Shown here piece after piece: positions 1-12,340 of a stretch of DNA of 64,000 bases. The stretch lies in assembly GCF_963676685.1 (NCBI RefSeq), contig NC_092349.1, forward strand, positions 35,322,293 through 35,386,292. The letters are read 5' to 3'. Position numbers and translations under genes: made by a program. The DNA comes from Mytilus edulis. Its lineage: Eukaryota > Mollusca > Bivalvia > Mytilida > Mytilidae. Positions within the stretch are counted from its first letter, which is position 1. Each line of letters begins with the position of its first letter. The notes under the pieces were generated by a model. That model saw only the letters and a program-made list of their open reading frames with translations. It had not been told where the DNA came from and made no database searches.

Positions 1-1138
1 ATGTGAAACTATCATATCCTTTGCAAAAATCCAATTAAATTTTGATTTAAAAAAGGGGATACCTATAGTAAAAGGAATAAATATCGGCTACAAATATCTG
101 TGAAAAAAACATGATTTTTTTTTTTTGCGATCAATTAGGGGAACGTACACTATCTACGCTCCCTGGATCAGCTACTGTTTAAATACAGTGTTTTATCATT
201 AAAATTGTGTTTTAATAAATAATCTAATAATCGAATTAATAAAATAACGGAAGAAAAGCAGTTTGTACGAAAACTAGAAATGTATAAATATGCATATTTC
301 AATGAGATGAAAATTCTGTAAAATATGATTAATTTGTACATGATACCTTGAAAACAAACAAAAAAATTCTTACCGTCATTAGAATAATTATTTAATCCTA
401 GTCGCTGGAATCCGATATTTTTGTTTACCTCAGTCTGATGACATGAAATTACCTGCGCAAACAATCATACACAGGGCGCAAAACTAAATAAAAATCGGGA
501 AAATCCGACATTTTCTTTCCTTTTTGCAAATTCAGGAGTTCTATTACATGAAATACACAGAAGATCATAGACGAGGCGCAAAAGTGACTTGCGCGAGCTT
601 CCATTTCATTGGATAAAACTGTAACGTGATCAATTTCCAATATTAGTTGAAGGTCTTAAAGCTGTCAATCATTTTATTTATATTACAAATTTTATATACC
701 ATGTGTCTTACTCATTAACATATTTAAACAATTTCATCCATCGGATTCGTTTGTTTAAATATGTTAACTCGTAAAAACCATGGTATATATAGTACTTAAA
801 TGTAATTATTATTGATTACCACTCAATTTTCAATTGACGAAAAAGCGTAATTTAAATGGGACATTGTAATGTGTATAACGACAGTTGACAATGTGTTTGT
901 ATGTAACTTCTGTAATTTTTTTTATTTTCAGTCAATATTGCCAAAGAAATGAAAACAAAATCTCATTCTTGTAAATGATGTCAATATAGCTATTTGCGAA
1001 TTTGCATCTTCGGAAACTATCAATCTCGGAGAAACAGGTGCAAAACCATTTTTGTGACAAAAAGGAATTGACCACATTTCAGGTCGATTCACTGCATTGT
1101 GTTTTATATACATGTCAGTGGCTGATCATTTTCATAAG
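1..1138. other. AT-rich flank, no gene seen
   Basis: No open frame here has recognisable domains or coding character. The only structure I see is the inverted repeat listed at 693-789. The segment ends at the ATAAG target copy (1134-1138) of the LTR element. Confidence 0.6.
693..789. repeat. Imperfect hairpin (inverted repeat)
   Basis: An outer 11-bp arm (TATATACCATG, 693-703) matches its reverse complement at 779-789. An inner 17-bp arm at 715-731 is perfectly complementary to 751-767. It could be a small MITE or a simple foldback; no target duplication was identified. Confidence 0.6.
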
Positions 1139-1783
1139 TGTTCTGGAACTCATTTGTCGTTTATTCTTCATGTGATCATCATTTTATATTATTAACGTTT
1201 CATTGCGTACATCGCTTTATGTGCGCCAGTTTTAGGAGTTTTATACAGGACAGTGTAGGAATCCGTGTTACTTTCCCCTCTCTTCTGAGTGACGAAAACT
1301 GCTCAGCGAGTCGTGTGCACATCTACAAGGAATATTCATCGGACACGTTGTCCAAAGGAACAATTCGTGGCTAACCACAGCGTGAGTTACATTTAAAACA
1401 TTACAAATCATGTCTTTACATCAGCGATGAACTGTTTTAATATATTTTCCTATGTTATAAAGAAACTATGAACATTTAACCGTTCAAACTGTTCGTATCT
1501 GCGATAACATAATTAGATTCAAGACAGAACCCGACGTGTGCAAGAATATTCATCTATTTATCATTATAAAGAACATTAACAGCTTTATATATCTACGAAC
1601 TGTTTTATAACCGTATTTTCATGGAATTTAATTATCATTGAACACATTGTAAAATTGTATTTATATTTGTATTTTCAGTTTTTCACCATTTGGATTGGTA
1701 GTGAAATAAAAGTCAGCTCCTGATTGTTTTATCTTTGCTTAAACCTAGTCATCTTGGTTACACTCACTGGTCCGGCCAGTACA
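1139..1783 (+). repeat. 5' LTR
   Basis: TG...CA-bounded, 645 bp, nearly identical to 5697-6341. It starts immediately after target copy ATAAG. A primer-binding site is expected just after 1783, but I could not assign one to a tRNA. Confidence 0.9.
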
Positions 1784-1996
1784 ATGAAAAAGCTACAAAT
1801 TGCCTGCTGTTTTTCTTGGATAACGTACGCCACTACACAACAGTCAACAGACCAATAACGTAGTTTCAATGAGAACGTTTCGTGCTTGTAAATTGACAAC
1901 AGCTTGGTCTACACATCTCCTGATCAGGAAATACAACGGAGCATCGTTCGTAGCTGTTACATCGACACAACGAAACAAACATTGCCGATTTACATC

Positions 1997-3144
1997 ATGG
2001 ATCCCAGTCACGCGGAACAGCAAGAAGAGGTTCAGCCCCCAGAGGGAGATGTCACTGAAGAACCTATAGAGAATCCGTCTATAACCACACATGTAGATGA
2101 AAATCCCGAGACGAGGCGAGTACGTGACCTCACAGAAAAAGGTAAAGGAGTTTACACAGAAAAACGTAACAAGTTCTGTGAGGAACTAGAGGCCCTTTGG
2201 TCAGATATAACAACCCAGTTATTGGAAATCACCACACTCCCAATGAACTTCAACAAGTCTTAACAATTCAGGACAATCTTGTAAAAGCCTGTACAAATTA
2301 TCGTAGGCTAACAGACGAATATCTGGACTTCCTAAAAAGGACCAGAACGTTGGACAGTCAAAAAGACATAGACGCATGTAACCTCACATTGGATCTTCGT
2401 CTGTCCAAAGTGGAACTGGCCATGGAATCTCTACACGAGCATCGCCTTGCCCTCACTAAAGATAAATCTACAAAAACAAAGACATCAAAAGGCAAGAAAA
2501 CCTCACACAGTGGGAGCTCCAACGTCTCTGAAATGTCAAGTCTTGCACGGAAGAAGCGTGCCAAAGCAGAGGCTACCAGAACTCAGATAGCCTTTGCTGA
2601 AAAACAGGCCTTGCTCCTAAAGCAGGAGGCAATGATAGAAGAACAGACTCTTTTCAAGCAAAATGAAATAAAGGCCGAGGCGGAACAAGAAGCCATCAGA
2701 GCAGATCAAGAAGCCACAAGCAGAAAAGCTGAGGCGGAGCAAGAAGCCATACGTAGACATGCTGAGGCTGCACACCAGAAAGCTGAAATGAAACAAGAGG
2801 CCATACGTAGAAATGCTGAGGCTGCACACCAGAAAGCTGAAATGAACCGTGAGGCCATAAGCAGGAAAACTTTAATGGAACAGGAGGCTGCACGTGCAAC
2901 ACGAGAAAAAGCCGAAATTAAAGCTGCTATGAACATTCTAGAAGCACAAAGAGAAGCTGCAGCCGCAGAAGCCGAGGCTCGTGTCCTGGAATACGATGAC
3001 AGCCAAGCGTTTAGCGATCTCCCTGACGAAAAGGAAGACCCGCTCCAGCGTGTGCAAGATTTCGTCAATAAACTTCCTGTATCAACTGCTGTAAAGGAAG
3101 TAACAGGACCTGTTAAAAAACAAATCCTGTTAAGATTGAGCTGA
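1997..3144 (+). pseudogene. Retrotransposon gag, N-terminal part (frameshifted)
   Basis: The likely start is the ATG at 1997 (MDPSHAEQ...), in the frame that runs to 2263. The coding sense then moves to another frame, open from 2197 to 3144, so a frameshift lies near 2220-2260. The second part is strongly helical and charged, with repeated A-E/Q-E-A-I-R-R blocks at 2690-2990 that resemble a coiled coil, followed by a D-L-P-D-E-K-E-D acidic stretch. This fits the N-terminal half of a BEL/Pao Gag, which builds the particle core. It is not expected to yield intact protein. Confidence 0.7.
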
Positions 3145-3164
3145 GTCATGAAGCACCAGCGTTC

Positions 3165-3896
3165 GTGCCATCCGTGGCACTGAACTTGCCATCCGTGGCA
3201 CTGGACTTGCCATCACAAACACCTGATGTCTTGCCTACACATTCTAAGTCACCAGAAGTTGATGTATTCCCAGATCTGGGAACACTAACTGGCATAGGAA
3301 AACAGGGCGTTTCAGAAAAGATCCTTGTCTTACACCCAAAACAAGGTGTTATAGAAGAGATCCCTGTCTTACACCAAAAAGAAGGCGTTATAAAAGAGAC
3401 CCCTGTTGCACACCAGCAACATATCAATCCAACGTCGGAGATAACTAGATTTCTTCTACGCAAAGACCTATTATTCTCCAGGCTAACAAATTTTAATGCT
3501 AGGCAGAATCCTTCCATACATGGAAATCTAGCTTCAAAAACGTCATAGACGAATTACAAGTTTCTGACTCGGAACAAATAGACTTACTGATTAAGTGGCT
3601 AGGGCCAGAGTCTGGTAAACATGCCATACGTATTAGGGCATCAAATGCTAACAACCCTACTAGAGGCCTACAGAGGTTATGGCAAAGACTAGATGAGCGA
3701 TATGGTGCTCCAGAAATGTTGGAAGCCTCTCAGGAGTAAACTTGACAAATTCCCAACCTTGACAAAAAAGGACAACGCACGTCTCTATGAACTGTCTGAC
3801 ATTCTATCAGAAATAGAATACCACAAGGAAAATCCCAAGCTGGGATGTCTGCTAGCTTATTTTGATTCACCGACCGGAATAAACCCTGCCTTTTAA
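3165..3896 (+). pseudogene. Retrotransposon gag, middle part (DUF1759-like), broken
   Basis: After the stop at 3142-3144 the frame changes. The 3165-3548 frame has short repeats (3300-3420, G-V-I-E/K-E pattern) and then L-L-R-K-D-L-L-F-S-R-L, typical of the region preceding DUF1759 in BEL/Pao polyproteins. Coding-like sequence continues in a third frame after 3548 (V-S-D-S-E-Q-I-D-L-L-I-K-W-L-G at about 3560-3605, then a segment ending in R-Y-G-A-P-E at about 3715) and again at 3693-3896. At least three frameshifts or stops make it non-functional. Confidence 0.65.
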
Positions 3897-4179
3897 AAAC
3901 TACCCTATGGACTTCAGGAAAAGTGGATTACAAGGGCGTCTAGATACAAATCTAACCACGGCGTTGCCTTTCCTCCTTTACATAGTTATATGCATTCATC
4001 AGTGAAATCAGTAGAATTAAAAATGATCCTGGATTCATTTTTGGGTCAAGAGTCACACCAAGTACGAAAGGTGCTGCGCCAAGGTTCACACCTCAGCCTG
4101 GAACAAAAATACACGTTTACAAAACTGCGGTCGAACAACGATCTGGAGAGACTGCACAGCAACAAAATCTGTGCATAAT

Positions 4180-5090
4180 ACACAATACCGAACATTCGCT
4201 AAATGAATGTCGTGGGTTCAGAGCTAAAACTATAGAGGAACGCAAGGAACTGTTGAGGCAAAATAATCTTTGTTACAAATGCTGTGATTCGACTATGCAC
4301 AGAAGTCGTGATTGCAACGCGAGTATCAGTTGCAATGAATGCGGAAGTAAACACCACACCACAGCATTACACACAAATCGAGCGTACCAACCCAAAGGTG
4401 CACCGCCTTCACCGCCTACATCAGTCGACGGCGGGGAGCAACTTGAGTTAGCTGAAACCAAGCTAACCTCTGTTAGTTCAACTTGCACAAGTATCTCCAA
4501 AGACGGCAACAGTAGTAAATCTTGTGCCAAGATACTTCCTGTGAATGTCTTTCACAAAAATAATCAGGACAAAGTAATTCGCATGTATGCAATTATTGAC
4601 GACCAAAGCAACCGGTCTCTCGTGGCTCCTGAATTCTTCAGCCTATTCAACGTACAGGCAGAAACAAAAGACTATTTGTTATCCACATGCTCCGGCAGTA
4701 AGGTTACTTCCGGTAAACAAGGAAACGGCTTTGTCGTGAAGTTTGTACAAGACAATACTAAATTCAATCTGCCTGAACTGATTGAATGCGTTAACATTCC
4801 CAATAATCGGAACGAAATTGCTACACCTGAGGATATATTGCAATATCAACACTTGCAAAAACTACAAAAACATATTCTTCCGATTGATGGAAAAAGCAAA
4901 ATCCAAATTCATTGGAAGAGACCTTATAGAGGCACATCATGTTCTTGATCAACGTCTAGGATCACCAAAGGCTCCATTTGCGCAAAAGTTAAACCTGGGT
5001 TGGATTATTGTTGGAGAAATACGCTCCGATAAGCAACATGTTTACCTGAACTCACTACAAAGGAAACAAATCCAACTTGCAGTGTTGTGA
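4180..5090 (+). pseudogene. Retrotransposon zinc knuckles, protease and start of pol
   Basis: The frame open from 4253 carries two adjacent zinc-knuckle-like motifs (C-x2-C-x6-H-x4-C at about 4270-4310, then C-x2-C-x4-H-x4-H), which package element RNA. The aspartic-protease-like DUF1758 region follows (I-I-D-D-Q-S-N-R-S-L-V near 4590; a D-D-Q-S variant of the usual D-S/T-G). After a frameshift near 4900, I-G-R-D-L-I-E-A-H-H and L-N-L-G-W-I-I-V-G-E (4915-5015) match the linker that normally precedes reverse transcriptase in BEL/Pao elements. Coding then stops; the RT palm motif is absent. Confidence 0.75.
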
Positions 5091-5690
5091 AACCACACAC
5101 AAAGAAATTACCTGAGTGTAATAAAACCAACACCCAGTCAAATGAAATTCAAACTGATTCGTTCAAACATTATCCCCGTTTACATGGGCAACCGAAAACG
5201 AAATCAGCGACTTCAATCGTCAGATTTGCAGAAGCCGAAAAGTTCACTTCGAAAGCAACGCCACCAAAAGTGAATGCCGACAAAGAAAAGTACATCCGAA
5301 AACATTCAATTCCCAAGGAAAGCTTCAATTCGCCTTTGGATACACAAGGACAAAAGGAAAGCAGAATACACAATTTCGACTTAAGTCACCGAGAAAAGGA
5401 ACATAGCACCTACTGGTCTATTGTATGCCATAAACGTAAAGGAAAGCGTCCGTTTCGCAAGACATCCTCATTGGACGAAAGGAGTTTATTCCATCAGAAC
5501 TATAGCCCTTGAATTGGATCTTAGATCGCCGCAATCTCGTCGGAAACACCGCCTTATCTAGAATAGAAGCTGTGTAATACCCAGCCTCCCGCTGGACTAC
5601 TTCTAAGTGGAAATTTGGACTGTTGTTATATATATATAACATTTTATTTGTTTTTTATAATGGAATAGTGATGTCAGATAAACCTCAGAC
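5087..5690 (+). other. Remnant between deleted pol and polypurine tract
   Basis: An open frame at 5087-5512 is rich in Lys, Ser and His and has no domain I recognise; it may be a decayed pol remnant. The rest (5513-5690) is non-coding and leads into the purine-rich GGGGAG tract directly before the 3' LTR. Confidence 0.4.
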
Positions 5691-5696
5691 GGGGAG

Positions 5697-6341
5697 TGTT
5701 CTGACACTCATTCGTCATTTATTTTTCATGTGATCATCATTTTATATTATTAACGTTTCATTGCGTATATCGCTTTATGTGCGCCAGTTTTAGGAGTTTT
5801 ATACAGGACAGTGCAGGAATCCGTGTTACTTTCCCCTCTCTTCTGAGTGACGAAAACTGCTCAGCGAGTCGTGTGCACAACTACAAGGAATATTCATCGG
5901 ACACGTTGTCCAAAGGAACAATTCGTGGCTAACCACAGCGTGAGTTACATTTAAAACATTACAAATCATGTCTTTACATCAGTGATGAACTGTTTTAATA
6001 TATTTTCCTATGTTATAAAGAAACTATGAACATTTAACCGTTCAAACTGTTCGTATCTGCGATAACACAATTGAATTCAAGACAGAACCCGACGTGTGCA
6101 AGAATATTCATCTATTTATCATTATAAAGAACATTAACAGCTTTATATATCTACGAACTGTTTTATATCCGTATTTTAATGGACTTTAATTATCATTGAA
6201 CACATTGTAAAATTGTATTTATATTTGTATTTTCAGTTTTTCACCATTTGGATTGGTAGTGAAATAAAAGTCAGCTCCTGATTGTTTTATCTTTACTTAA
6301 ACCCAGTCATCTTGGTTACACTCACTGGTCCGGCCAGTACA
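5697..6341 (+). repeat. 3' LTR
   Basis: Direct copy of 1139-1783 with the same length and TG...CA ends, preceded by purine tract ACGGGGAG and followed by target copy ATAAG (6342-6346). Confidence 0.9.
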
Positions 6342-6346
6342 ATAAG

Positions 6347-8980
6347 GTTTGGACAAGTACTGTTAAAGAGGGGACCCAGTGATAGACCCTATCAAACGTC
6401 CTCTGCATGTTACTCTAGCCGATTTCTATCATCATAACCATGATAAAGGCATTAAAGAAACGTTAGCCAGTGTGTACTGCAAGTATTTTTTGTTTACTAT
6501 TAAATAAATAACATTACATCTTTAAATGCACTTTTCTTTCTTGTCAGAGCACTTAAATCAATTTGTGCATGAATTAAATAGGGCAACCTTAATATAGTGT
6601 CAGCTCTCTGTCATAACGGCCACTCAAGTAGTCAACCATGGAATTATTCCTGATTATGTATTATACATGTAGTATTATACAGAAATTAACTTGAAAAGAG
6701 CGACTTGTCATATATCAAAGAAGACTTCTTTCGTCTTTTTCTGACTGTACATATAATACTGCAACCGGAGTTCATTTTTTAAAACTTTAATGGTCCGGAA
6801 GAACACACACCTAAATTATATATCGATGGAAAGAGGACAACGTGTACAATAAGAAAAGTTGGGTCGTAAAAATCCAGAGTGGTCACAATTTTGTGAAATT
6901 GAGGTCAAAGGTCAGACCTAAAAATATCAATATTTCATACACAAGAACAAAAAGGAGAAATATTCTGATATTTATTCAATAGAATGCTACAAAAACGATT
7001 GAATCATAAGCATATGCTCTAAACGATGTTAAAACGACAAATTTGACTAATTATATGAAGAGCTGCCATTACAAAATGGCGTTGATTTGGAACCTTCTGA
7101 TTTTTTTCCATTTAAGACATAGCAAAAGAACAAGTGGCCTTGACCTTTTCACATCCATAAACTTTCATATTGTGTATAGTATTTCACTATAGTATATTAC
7201 AGAATTATTTTCTAAAGTATAAAACACCAGTTTGTCAAATTATTTCAATATTTTTTCTATCTAAAAAACTAAATTCAAGCGCTGAAACAGTGTTTTTAAT
7301 TTTGCATCTTAAAGGTTAATATGTATTTTGTGAAAATTAGTATAATCTAGTTATAGATAAATACATATTGTGTATTCGCAAAGTCTGGACAGAGCAGTAA
7401 TAACACAAAATATACTATAGTCACCCGAGGCGAATGCGAGGTTTAAAAAAAATTGAGTGTAAAACAAAGTCAGTTTGGTGCATGAACATTTTTTTAGTAG
7501 GATAATCCTGGTAAAAAATTTAACTCATTGATTTTTTAAGGGAAGGATGAAAAATTATACAATGCAATGCCAATTTTCTAATGTTGTAATTCAAATTCAG
7601 TCATGATCCTTATATAACTTTTAAAAGCGACACACAATAGCTCAAGTGTTCATAAAATAGGGAAATGAATTAATCTCTTAGTCATCATATGCCGATTCAG
7701 TACGCGTATTAGCATTACAAGACACTTCCCTTTTTTATAAGAACAAGTTCGGCGCAGGACAGAGTTTGTTCAAAGCAAACACAGTTTTTTTTAGTACAAA
7801 TGCTATCTGGAGCGTAAATACCGTCATGATTTGGTCAAACTCGTCAGATATAGTCTTCACTTTGCATAGGAAACACAAAAGAAATGTGAGTACAAAGTTT
7901 CGATCAATGTTCTTGACCCATATTCCCATATGCATATGCATGATGTATCTGCACTGCCAGTCCCAAATGTAAAGGGGCAAATGTTGCTACAGAAACGATT
8001 GATTTTGTAATAGCCATACATTTACGAATTTTTGTTATCTTTAGGGACAATATACGGTTCAGAAGCGCCTTTGTGTTATTTTTCATCGATTAACTATCAA
8101 ATGAACTTTTGAGCCTAGGCTCTGTGTTGAAGACCGGACCGTGACCTATAATGGTTTACTTTTATAAATTGTGACTTGGATGGTGTGTTGTATCATTAGC
8201 ACTCATACCACATCTTCCTATATCTATTAACAAGCTATGCGGGCATCATTTCCATAGAAATACCAAAACGAGGACATAGCTCATAAGACCACTGGTGGCA
8301 GGATGAAGTAATTGTTCTTCTTTTAATGTATCCTTGATATTTTCAGACACACCTTGGTGTAATTCTGAAAATCTTAATATAGACTTCAATTTTTCCTGCA
8401 GCAGATATGGCATCCCCTAAATTGAGTTCAGAGCTAAACTCTATAATTCATATCCCTTGGCCCCACTGTGTCTGAATTGTAAGGTGTCACAATATCTAGT
8501 TAGTTCTGGAGTTTGGCAGTTTGGTAAGCATCAGAGACAATCTTGGGTAAAATTGATCGGTATATATAGAGGATGTGCTACATGAGAAAGGCTTTTTCTT
8601 ATGGAAAAACAAATCACATCACTAACAATCGTTATTAATGAACTGACAGCAAGTTCAAATTCTATTTTTTCAGTGACTGTTTTACTTAATTGCACAGGTG
8701 TTGACTTCAATAAGTACTTGGTTATGCATGGATAAATGATTACTCACATTAATAAGCACAACTTAAAAGACTGTTAACACGTTTAGAGGACTCAGTTTTG
8801 CGTAGTTTTCTGTTTTTTTTAAAGGTTTTTCTTTTACACAAAAACCCTGTTTTCATATCCAAACTACAAGGAAGAAACTGAGCTCGAGATCGTATAAAAG
8901 TGTCAGGTTGTGAGGTTACATGTTGATCAGTTTGATCACATATATGGATTTCTGTTGTTTCTAATTTAAAGTTCCCCAAG
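6347..8980. other. Intergenic, no convincing gene
   Basis: AT-rich sequence with no ORF showing domains. A minus-oriented copy of dispersed repeat A is at about 8130-8225. A 55-codon minus ORF at 8246-8413 has some coding character but no recognised family, and is not called. Confidence 0.5.
8130..8225 (-). repeat. Dispersed repeat A (minus copy)
   Basis: On the minus strand it reads GATGTGGTATGAGTGCTAATG..., the head of a family repeated at least a dozen times in this window (fullest copy 55620-56050). I recognise this as a very common mussel repeat; its class is unknown to me. Confidence 0.7.
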
Positions 8981-8984
8981 GGTG

Positions 8985-9400
8985 ACTAGGGAAACGAAAT
9001 ATGGTCACTTGGTCTTCCCCCGACCGGTAGTAAAACGAAGTTGGGCGTCCGTTTGGCTGTGCGGGATGTATCAAGTTCGCAGTCACGTCCGGTCAGAATG
9101 GGGACGTTAACTCCGCTGCCTCGTGTAAAGGAAGTGTCACGTTCTTTGCACGTTAAAAACCTTTGCATCAACTCTTTAAGGGGTCCGTAGGTGGCATGTT
9201 GCAATGGAAAATTTCTGTCCCAATCCAATATCCCATCATTTTCCAGTGGCAGTCTAAATTTTCCCGATCATCATCCCGAATGGCCTCTATTATGACAAAA
9301 CCTACCTATTGTTTTTATTGTTAGCTTGTTCTCGTCCTGAACATGCATGAAATATTTGCCACTGGACTTTAAGCAACCAACAATCAATCAATTTAATTTA
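8985..9400 (-). repeat. Probable dispersed repeat with shadow ORF
   Basis: An 80-codon minus ORF (8986-9228) is followed on the plus strand by a motif ending GCCACTGGACTTTAAGCAACC (split at 9359-9378) and CAATCAATCAAT. I associate this tail with a bivalve dispersed repeat. The ORF has no recognised domain and is more likely part of the repeat than a gene. Confidence 0.45.
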
Positions 9401-9460
9401 AAGACGCACCAATTTTACCTTCTGGTGTAAGTCTCATAAGGCAGCAACCATTTGATTTTC

Positions 9461-9732
9461 TGGGGGGGGTGGGGGGGTGGGGGGGGGGGGGGGGGGGGGG
9501 GGCTATGGTTTTTTTTGGAAAAAAAAGTTTGTTTCCAGTTTTTGGAGAAAAAAATAGTTTGTTTTTGATTCTGAGAAAAAAAAATTGTTTTAGTTTCACC
9601 TTCAGCTGCCACTATATGTAATGCTAAAATTGAAAGAAAAAAAATTGTTTTCGACTTGTCGCGAAAAAAATAGATTGTTTTTCGCCGCAGAATTTGTCCA
9701 GAAAAAAAAAACATACCCCCCCCCCCCCCCCC
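9461..9732. mobile_element. Foldback MITE with G-run/C-run ends
   Basis: The left end is a G-rich run (9462-9502, interrupted twice by T) followed by CTATGG(T)8GGA. The right end is TCCAG(A)10CATA followed by a C run (9716-9732). The two ends are reverse complements apart from small differences. The interior alternates A and T runs. Run lengths in the assembly are probably unreliable. Confidence 0.6.
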
Positions 9733-9799
9733 TCAATAGTACTTTTCCCCCGACCACTTGCATGCATATTAATTGCTCTGAGGTTAAACATTGACATAC

Positions 9800-11283
9800 A
9801 ATGTATTTTCACACAATGTCAACTATAGTCATTATCCGGAAAAACCTCTTATCCGAAGGATTTGGTTAACTTTTATATAATTAAAAGTCAAAATTTTATT
9901 AACAAAAATATAACTTATTTACAGAAAATACACGAAAGAACTACTATATATATTCAAATCACTCAAAAATAAATTAACGTCTTCTACAAAATCTACATAA
10001 TCACATCGAAACTATCAAATTGATTGTGAATGAAAAAATAAATGGTGGAGCTGATTGACGGATAGGAAATTTCCGTAATTAAAAAAGGTACAAATGATGT
10101 TTTTATTTTTGAGTTTTTGACAAAATTGTTTGGAATTTGCCCAACAAAATTTGCATGCAGTATCGCAATAATATGTTGTGTCCTCTCAAATGTCAAATAC
10201 TGTTTTTGAATCATATGTTTTCTCATTTTTAAAGAAAAACGCGTTAAATTTCTATCTAAAAAACAGCCAACTTTAAGTTTGAAAGTTTTACTTGGAGATG
10301 GTATAATATTTATGTCTTCATCATTCCGATGATCCTTGATGATATGTGCATAGAAAATATTTACGAAAATAGCGGGAAATTTAACCAAAAAATATATTTT
10401 TGGATTTTAAGGTAACTACCCAAAACCGTAAATTGAGGGGTACCCCCATTAAAGGGATAAAATACAAAAATGTGACCATAGAAACTTTTTACGACACGAC
10501 GGAAATTAAAATATAGATATTATTCTATCATTTAAAACAATTTGCAGCCGTGTGTTATTCTGGACCATTAAACTCGTTAACTAAGCGTCTTTTTCGATGT
10601 CAGTTGCAGTGCTAATAGGAGGTAAGTAACAACAGTTTACATCAAGAATTAAAACAAAAGTCGTACTTTTCTGTTTGTAACTTTAATACTTGCTAGGTCT
10701 AAACTGTGGCGTCTAGATATTTATCAATAAATTTCTTTGTGAACATAACTAAAATGTTTAATGTCTAACAGTAGATACTTTTTGTACAATTTTGCCTTGT
10801 ATTGACTTTATAGCGCACAATTACAAATATACATGTAAAACACTGACTTTTGTCTATCAAGATAAGAAATAAATAATTGCTTACCGGGACATTAACATCA
10901 TTTGATCTTTGGTGAACTGAGCTGTCTCATTCGATTGACAATCATACCACACATCTTTACTTTTATGTCTTAACTCCAAATTTGGTATAAAAACTATTTG
11001 TTTTACATGTTCTATGTATGGACTGTTGGTTTCATGTGATAATATTTATCGACCTGCTAGGCTGCATGGGTTTTGATGATCATGGATGACATACATTCAT
11101 CGATTGTGCATGTAGACTACTAGTTTTTAAAAACTTCATTTGATATAGTTGTCTCATTACAATCATATCCCATATCTCCTTGCTTATCTTACTTCACATC
11201 CTCATAGACATTAATCACACAGATTTATATGAAAAACTGGATTAATAAAGTCAGTGACAAGAAAGAGAATAGTCAATATACCC
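9800..11283. other. Intergenic, no convincing gene
   Basis: Contains a 131-codon minus ORF (9993-10388) with no recognisable family, and two partial minus copies of repeat A (about 10918-10970 and 11140-11190). Nothing else stands out up to the assembly gap. Confidence 0.5.
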
Positions 11284-11383
11284 NNNNNNNNNNNNNNNNN
11301 NNNNNNNNNNNNNNNNNNNNNNNNNNNNNNNNNNNNNNNNNNNNNNNNNNNNNNNNNNNNNNNNNNNNNNNNNNNNNNNNNNN
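11284..11383. other. Assembly gap (100 N)
   Basis: Exactly 100 unknown bases, the usual length for a gap of unknown size. The minisatellite starting about 130 bp downstream is a plausible cause. Confidence 0.98.
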
Positions 11384-11439
11384 GGGCCTAGAAAACAAAA
11401 AGCTCATGTACATTTGTAATGCACGTACAGGTTTTAAAA

Positions 11440-11695
11440 AAAAATAGAAGTCTTGGCGTCTTGCTATTGTAATGTTTTGCTTTACATCTTGGCGTCTTGC
11501 TTTTTTAATTTTTTGATTTGACGCCTTTGCAGGAAGACACCTTGCAAGGCTATTTTTATTTTTTCTTTGACGACGTTGCAGGAAAAAATCTTGCAAGGCT
11601 CTTTTGATTTTTGCTTTGACAACGTTGCAGGAAAACATCTTGCAAGGCCTTTTTTAAAGGTATAATTTGACGCCGTTGCAGGAAAAAAATAATGT
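11440..11695 (+). repeat. Minisatellite, about 52-57 bp unit
   Basis: Tandem degenerate units contain TTTGACGNCGTTGCAGGAAA, then ATCTTGCAAGGC and a T-rich tail. Four clear units lie at 11515-11695, with shorter TCTTGGCGTCTTGC relatives at 11448-11500. The minus-strand ORFs here are products of the repeat. Confidence 0.8.
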
Positions 11696-12129
11696 AGCCT
11701 TGTATAATTATTTCAACTTGTAATGCATGGGATATGTGGTATAAACAGATAGAGATGAAGGGAGTCCATAACAATAACATGCATAATAAAGCCGGGTGGC
11801 AATAATTTATAATGAAGACAAATACAGCACTACCTATGCATTATTAAAGTAGATGAGCTGTGTTGGTGTATTAACGTCAGCAAAAAAGTACATTCATTTG
11901 TATACAACGTGATTTACTAGGAAGGTCAGCTGCCGGGCTGAACTGGTAAACATTAGAATGCACATTTGAAAAGATTACCATCCATGCATTGTCCCTTTCT
12001 TACTATACAAATCCTTGTCTGTACAAATCCTCTAATCAATGATAATTCACATCCTTTTCTCTCAACATTACACGCTTTAAAATTTAATACATTACTTCCT
12101 TTTGTGTGACATTAGTTTAAGCCTTGAGC

Positions 12130-12340
12130 ATGTTTCAAATCATTTGTCATTTTAAATTCCGCCAAATAGGACCGAAATATATCCAATCTCTGCTTATGTT
12201 TCAACAAGTGATCAACAAAATGTTAAAACACACCAATTATATTCCAATACTTTTGTTCTTTGCTGTAATCATTTTGATGCAGTATCATAACTACAGATCA
12301 ACAATGGAAATTAGGAACTTAATCAAATGTTTTAAATCCG
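12130..12340 (+). CDS. METTL24-like exon 1: cytosolic tail and membrane anchor
   Basis: Starts at ATG 12130; ATGs at 12196 and 12220 are alternatives that would keep the anchor. Encodes residues 1-70 with hydrophobic Y-I-P-I-L-L-F-F-A-V-I-I-L-M. Ends at donor G|GTACGT (12341) in phase 1. No TATA box or other promoter element could be assigned upstream. Confidence 0.6.

Larger units (their letters stand above)
1139..6341 (+). mobile_element. BEL/Pao-type LTR retrotransposon, internally deleted
   Basis: Two 645-bp direct LTRs (1139-1783 and 5697-6341) begin TGTTCTG, end CAGTACA, and are flanked by a perfect 5-bp duplication ATAAG (1134-1138, 6342-6346). Five-base duplications are usual for BEL/Pao and many other LTR elements. 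Between the LTRs lie frameshifted gag, zinc-knuckle, aspartic-protease and pol-start fragments with BEL/Pao character, then a jump to the polypurine tract (GGGGAG, 5691-5696). No reverse transcriptase, RNase H or integrase is visible, so at 5.2 kb it looks like a deleted, non-autonomous copy. By eye the LTRs differ at about 17 of 645 positions, so insertion is not very recent. Confidence 0.9.

Noticed and set aside
2358..3149. Minus-strand ORFs opposite gag
   Set aside because: Shadows of the repetitive coiled-coil coding sequence on the plus strand.
8246..8413. 55-codon minus ORF with coding-like composition
   Set aside because: Too short, no family recognised and no matching neighbouring exons; it could be a relic exon but cannot be supported.
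9393..9812. Minus-strand ORFs rich in proline and phenylalanine
   Set aside because: They are translations of the G/C and A/T runs in the foldback element at 9461-9732.
9993..10388. 131-codon minus ORF
   Set aside because: No recognisable motif and no splice-site or paralogue support; AT-rich sequence gives such frames by chance.
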